From Pogonophryne albipinna (Eukaryota > Chordata > Actinopteri > Perciformes > Artedidraconidae), in assembly GCA_028583405.1 (NCBI GenBank), contig JAPTMU010000108.1, positions 331,382 through 395,381 of the forward strand: DNA of 64,000 nt, read 5' to 3'. The position numbers were made by a program, and so were the translations under genes. Shown in pieces: positions 54,829-64,000 of the stretch. The notes under the pieces were generated by a model that saw only the letters and a program-made list of their open reading frames with translations, was not told where the DNA came from and searched no databases. The first letter of the stretch is position 1. Each line of letters opens with the position of its first letter.

Positions 54829-55547
54829 TCTAAAATCTAAAGGTCCAATATGCAAAATGTCTGCATCAAAATGCAAATACATATTTCCTTATGCCATTTG
54901 TGGAAGGTGTTTGAAATGATCAGATCACACATTTTCACATCGATTATCAATCCGTTCCTAAATACGATATTAAGACAAATTGACCTCCACCAGTCTTCAG
55001 AGCAAGAACCATTCAATTAGACTTCTTCACACGACCTGAGGACTGGTTTCATGATCAACACTTTCTCCAACAGAACAATATTCTTCTCTGTAAAGGAATT
55101 ACATTGCAGCTTAATGAAAACACCTTCTCCCACCATTGTCTCTTGCTCGGACAAAAACATTCTAACATGTGGTGTAATCTTTTCATTTGAGTTTGACCTG
55201 TAGACTTTGTCCCTTCCCCAAACTGTCCCTCTTCTGTTTTCAAGTGCTTTGTGTAAATATAATCTAACGGCACCTTTTTCTAATGTAACCTGGGTTAATA
55301 TGATTTACTAACATTAGTAATCTGATTACATGTCATCTGTTACTCCCCATACCCTAACCCACTCAGCTGAGAGGTTATTGTACGCCAGTTTCCTGCAGGT
55401 GAGGAATCACAACCAAAACACACACTGAGGTATTCACTTATAACATCTCATTTCAAAGCACATCTCTCCCAGTTCATTCCCAAACATGTAACGGCTCAAA
55501 AACACCATTTTAAGATTTTATTCCTGCACAAAATGAAATATCATCAT
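54829..55547. other. Intergenic between foxo3 and afg1l, no gene recognised
   Basis: Short frames only; AT-rich. Nothing recognisable. Confidence 0.5.
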
Positions 55548-55740
55548 CAGACCTCTACAGCTGATTCAGAGCGCTGCAGCCAGGCTGGTCTTCAACCTCT
55601 CAGTTCTCCCACAATGCACCTCTCCTTCCTCCACTGGCTGTAAGACCCTGGTACTGGTCTACCTAAAGGGATCTGGTCCATCATACATCCAGAACTTGGT
55701 CAAACCATCACTGCAGCAACACGAGGAACCCTAACCCCCC
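55548..55740 (+). pseudogene. LINE ORF2 tail fragment, + strand
   Basis: Reads LIQSAAARLVFNLS, then LHWL, KTLVLVYLKGSGPSYIQNL in shifting frames: the same conserved tail as at 52.4-54.8 kb but in opposite orientation and from a diverged family. Heavily decayed. Confidence 0.6.
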
Positions 55741-55786
55741 AACAAAGACACACCTGTTTGCCATATCATCATATCATCATTTAAAA

Positions 55787-56254
55787 CAGGGTGTCCAAAG
55801 TCATTTGGAATCGGCCCTCAGCAAATTCAAAAAGTATAATGTAGTACGGCCCACAAATGAACCTGGTGCTCGTCTTGTACTTCTTAACTCACATATATTA
55901 CACAGTAGTATTCATGAGTTAAGACCCTTTTCAAATACATTCATTCCATTCAAGTTGGAAACATGTTCTAACAAATCTAAGTTGAGAAGAAAAAAGCCCA
56001 GTAAGTTATTTACAAACCAACCTTGAAACAGACCCTTGATATTTCCTCTTATCATCAGCGATCTGAAGCTTCTGTTTCAAACAATGAGCTGCTGACAGAA
56101 TAAAGTGAGCCCTCAGGAGAGCTGAATCATCGACCTCCCTTTGATCGACTTTCCCAACAACTTCACTCGAGGCGACGCACCTCTAGTGAGCGGCCCAGAC
56201 CTCCCTATGTCTTTCTGTCTGTGGCCCTCGCTGAAAGAAGTTCGGACATCCCTG
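55787..56254. mobile_element. hAT MITE, 468 bp
   Basis: Starts CAGGGTGTCCAAAGTC and ends with the inverse of CAGGGATGTCCGAACTTC. Target duplication ATTTAAAA (55779-55786) versus CTTTAAAA (56255-56262), seven of eight matching. Confidence 0.83.
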
Positions 56255-56269
56255 CTTTAAAACATATAT

Positions 56270-56480
56270 CATTACATTTAGCTGAGGCTTTTATCCAGAG
56301 AGACTTAAGTGCGTTCGACCAACAAGACACAAACTTGAAGAAAACAGAATCATATAAGTACATCCAATCAAATCAAGTTTTATTTATATAGCACATTTTT
56401 AAAACGATTTTGGTCGAGCCAAAGTGCTGAACATATAATAACCTTACAGTAAGGACACTTTACAGCAAATACAACGGCAC
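56270..56480. repeat. SINE tail and LINE tail fragments
   Basis: TTACATTTAGCTGAGGCTTT at 56273 is a SINE tail. AAGTTTTATTTATATAGCAC at about 56376 is the same LINE-end motif as at 18030. Confidence 0.55.
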
Positions 56481-56555
56481 CGTTTGTGCAGAATATCAGT
56501 GTGAGGTTTCATAGAGTCAAACATTTCAAGTTCTGCTCAACTGGCTTTAGATAAG

Positions 56556-56722
56556 CCAGTGCTTTGTTAGCATATAAGTGCTTTGTTAGCATATAAGTGC
56601 TCTGTTAGCATATAAGTGCTCTGTTAGCATATAAGTGCTTTGTTAGCATATAAGTGCTCTGTTAGCATATAAGTGCTCTGTTAGCATATAAGTGCTCTGT
56701 TAGCATATAAGTGCTCTGTTAA
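56556..56722. repeat. 19-bp tandem repeat, eight to nine copies
   Basis: Unit GTGCTCTGTTAGCATATAA with a GTGCTTTG variant. Confidence 0.93.
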
Positions 56723-56799
56723 TAATTCTATCGCTGGAAGTGGAGTCGAAAGAGATGAGTTTTCAGTCTGCTTCCTGATGTCGATGCTCTGATTGCCTT

Positions 56800-56912
56800 T
56801 TAATAATAATAATAATAATAATAATAGATTACATTTGTATAGCGCCTTTCGAGGGACCCAAGGCCACTTTGCATGCTGAACAAACAAACAAACAAACAAA
56901 CAAACAAACAAG
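56800..56912. repeat. (TAA)n, LINE-tail motif and (CAAA)n
   Basis: Nine TAA units (about 56800-56826), then TTTGTATAGCGCCTTTCGAG, then CAAA units (about 56881-56911): the typical make-up of a LINE or SINE 3' end with its microsatellites. Confidence 0.75.
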
Positions 56913-57081
56913 AGGGGCAAATCATGAAGTACAAATGAAATAAATAGCTTTGTTAAATTGTATTGTTAGTCTTGTCTTTGTTTAACAGAGACATAAGTTT
57001 ATGATTTACATTTCAGGAGATAAAGGAAGTGTAAAAGGTGGGTTTGCAAAGAGTTAAGGACCGGGGGGGTTAGGGTTAGAT

Positions 57082-57426
57082 CAGTGCTTCTCAAAGTGTG
57101 GTCCGCGGACCACTGGTGGTCCGTGAGCGCCCCCTAGTGGTCCGTGAGTATATTGGTAAAATTTCACATTTGAAATAAATAAATAAATTTAAGTTTTCCG
57201 CACTCTCGCGGGAATATCTCCGCAATGGAGCGAGCTTAAGTTTCACTTTCGATTGCATGATATAGCCCAGATAAACACCTTCATCACACATGTTGCCACT
57301 TGTTTGTACCATTTTCAGGCGATTTTGTAAAAAACGATGTGTTTTTGGATATTTGTGGAGTTAGGTGGTCCGTGAGTGTTTTTTTATTGGTTAAGTCCTT
57401 GGTATGAAAAAGTTTGAGAAACACTG
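57082..57426. mobile_element. hAT MITE, 345 bp, copy 2 of a pair
   Basis: Nearly identical to 29879-30222. Flanks GGTTAGAT (57074-57081) and GGTTAGAC (57427-57434). Contains a full-match CTCF-like word, CCACTAGGGGGCGCT, as the inverse of 57126-57140. Confidence 0.92.
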
Positions 57427-57512
57427 GGTTAGACGATGGAGCAGCAGCTGTTTCCTCTCTCCAACACACAGAGAGACCTTCTCTCTCCTCTGAGGGTGAA
57501 GCTGCTCTGTTC

Positions 57513-57514
<2 letters not shown>

Positions 57515-57586
<72 letters not shown>
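57515..57586. repeat. (GT)n microsatellite
   Basis: About 36 perfect GT units. Confidence 0.97.
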
Positions 57587-57587
<1 letters not shown>

Positions 57588-57853
57588 CCTGCACTTCAGA
57601 TCCATCTCACTTTATATTAACTTTCTTTATTAAATATAACAAAAGACACACTTTGTCAGTTCCTCTGAAGAGTGTCCTCCGTAGTTCCCTCTGATATCAG
57701 GACAGCAGAGAGTCTACATATATTCAGATCAAACTGAAGACCCCTGTCCCACAAAACGCATGCGTCAGTACTTATTATGGTCTGGCTTGTTCGTAGTAAA
57801 CATGTCAGCACTGTTGTTGTTGTTGTTGTTGTCCTTAGTTTGACTCGTTGTGG

Positions 57854-57859
57854 TTTATT
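57854..57859 (-). promoter_or_regulatory. afg1l: Candidate afg1l polyadenylation signal
   Basis: AATAAA on the - strand about 405 bp after the afg1l stop codon. Another lies near 57626. Neither is confirmed. Confidence 0.35.
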
Positions 57860-58263
57860 GCACTGAGACGTCGCTTTGGATCGTCAGCTAGATGTAATCA
57901 CCGTCCGTCCGTCTGCATAAATAACACTTGTTTATCTTCTCACTGAGTCTCTTCCCTGTAAGGCAGGTGTCTAAAGGCGTAGTTATTGTTTCACTTAAAA
58001 CGACAGATAACTGGAAGTCTCAAACCACTCGTCGAGATGCATCGTATGTCCATGAGAGGAGATTCAAGTGTCCTTCAAATCCTCATAAAGTCTTCCGTAC
58101 AGAAGTATAAAAGTCAATAAAGTTGGACCGCTTCATGAAGTCTGTTTTACAAAGTGCTTTTCAAAATGAAAGTCTTGAATGAATACTGTGTGTGCGGCGT
58201 TAGCACCGAGTTGCAGGGCGAGTGAGGGTCAGCATGGACCCTTTGTTTGTGTCCTTTGAAGCG

Positions 58264-62879
<4,616 letters not shown>

Positions 62880-63437
62880 CTGGAGAGAGAGGAAATGTTC
62901 ACATTCCTATTTAAACGTGAGAATAGAAGTAGGTTTTGGTTAAACGCTTTAAGTTGCTAAATGCTTTGGTTTTGTCTAAAAATATGTCAGAAAATATTGA
63001 AATCGTGCCTCAAAGGTATAGACTCTGATATGAACAGAAACAAATCACCATATTTGAGACATATTACACATTTAGGATTGGCTTAAAAGCTGAATCTGAT
63101 ACTTCTTAACGTTGTTGGCAAAAATACAAATTAAAATGGGATTTTCTTTCCTCCCGAACTATATCTCTGGTATTTGAATGTGAGAATAGAAAAGTCGTTT
63201 TTGGTTAAATGCTCAGAAAATACAGATTTAAGTTGCTTTAGGAAACTTCTCATGAAGCTTGCATTCACTTGCTGATTTGTCTCTAAATGTTTTGGTTTTG
63301 TCCTAAAAATATGTTGAAATCGTGCCTCAAAGGTCTGGTTTTCTCAGTATAGATTCAAACATATTCTCGTAGTCTGTAAAGAGCGTTGAGGGGTCGACGA
63401 GACCTGATGAAGAGATTTATTAGTACAGAACAGTTAA
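62880..63437 (-). other. afg1l intron, no exon recognised
   Basis: Two similar segments with AATAGAAG/AAAGTCG and TTTGGTTAAA words and repeated ATGTCAGAAAATATTGAAAT-like phrases (about 62920 and 63180) suggest an old duplication. Nothing coding. Confidence 0.5.
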
Positions 63438-64000
63438 AGGTCCCACGTCATGCTTCTCTGGTTCTGACCCGTCCCCTTGTGTTCTGTAGCTTCTGCATGT
63501 GAACGCTCTGCAGAGTCTCAGACCCTCAAAGTGCACGCTGTAGGGAGTAACACTCTGACACAGAGAAGACCTGTCTGCAGAGTCTCAGACCCTCAAAGTG
63601 CACCCTGTAGGGAGAAACACTCTGACACAGAGAAGACCTGTCTGCAGAGTCTCACACCCTCAGAGTGCACCCTGTAGAGAGTAACACTCTGACACAGAGA
63701 AGACCTGTCTGCAGAGTCTCAAACCCTCAAAGTGCACCCTGTAGGGAGTAACACTCTGACACAGAGAAGACCTGTCTGCAGAGTCTCAGACCCTCAAAGT
63801 GCACCCTGTAGAGAGTAAACCTCTGACACAGAGAAGACCTGTCTGCAGAGTCTCAAACCCTCAAAGTGCACCCTGTAGAGAGTAACACTCTGACACAGAG
63901 AAGACCTGTCTGCAGAGTCTCACACCCTCAGAGTGCACCCTGTAGGGAGTAACACTCTGACACAGAGAAGACCTGTCTGCAGAGTCTCAAACCCTCAAAG
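63438..64000. mobile_element. TTAA-type MITE (copy 5) with 67-bp array, open at right edge
   Basis: TTAA at 63434-63437, then AGGTCCCACGTCATGCTTCT. From about 63511 a 67-bp unit (CAGAGTCTCAGACCCTCAAA ... GAAGACCTGTCTG) repeats at least seven times to the window end. An inverse single copy of the left part is at 4017-4122. Confidence 0.8.

Overview
The window looks like nuclear DNA of a ray-finned fish, probably a percomorph. Its protein-coding genes are vertebrate and split by introns. Its interspersed repeats are typical of teleosts: many hAT elements with 8-bp target-site duplications, a piggyBac remnant, a Harbinger-like element, LINE tails ending in a TATAAATAAA-type 3' end, and tRNA-SINE pieces. 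It is also very rich in minisatellites. The species cannot be named from the sequence alone.

Three conserved genes are visible. (1) On the + strand, about 17.48-29.06 kb, lies the 3' two-thirds of a zbtb24-like gene: seven C2H2 zinc fingers over five exons, then a C-terminal exon with an apparent one-base frameshift in a C-tract. (2) On the - strand, 51.66-41.82 kb, lies a complete-looking foxo3-like gene in four coding exons. It keeps the forkhead domain, three AKT sites and the acidic activation domain. (3) On the - strand, about 62.88-58.26 kb, lie the last six coding exons of afg1l (LACE1), a mitochondrial AAA+ ATPase whose 5' part is beyond the window. In human 6q21 AFG1L and FOXO3 are also tandem and ZBTB24 faces them, so this is a compacted ancestral linkage. 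It is not an operon, and I infer no functional interaction from it.

Layout. 0-3.4 kb: 28-bp minisatellite running off the left edge. 3.4-9.8 kb: hAT elements and a decayed piggyBac copy carrying a 12-bp minisatellite. 9.84-17.39 kb: an old LTR retroelement (ERV-like) on the - strand with paired LTRs and a tRNA-Trp-like primer-binding site, ending about 90 bp before a zbtb24 exon. 17.5-29.5 kb: zbtb24, with introns holding a 15-bp minisatellite, a minisatellite built of CAG|GTGAG junctions, a hAT nested in that array, and a second hAT nested in the first. 29.9-41.8 kb: repeats, including a 5.1-kb array of a 32-bp unit and a 37-bp array inside a TTAA-flanked MITE. 41.8-51.7 kb: foxo3. Its intron 2 carries 18 tandem copies of a near-consensus CTCF motif, a foldback structure and a Harbinger-like element. 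52.4-54.8 kb: a LINE 3' end whose coding sequence has expanded into a 14-bp array of 1.7 kb. 55-64 kb: MITEs and afg1l, then a 67-bp array running off the right edge.

The most notable signals are regulatory-looking repeats inside gene introns: the CTCF-like array in foxo3, the recursive-splice-like array in zbtb24, and an afg1l exon whose two splice sites are built of UG and CA repeats. A TTAA-type MITE family also repeatedly carries minisatellites. Most long open frames in the window are only tandem arrays without stop codons.
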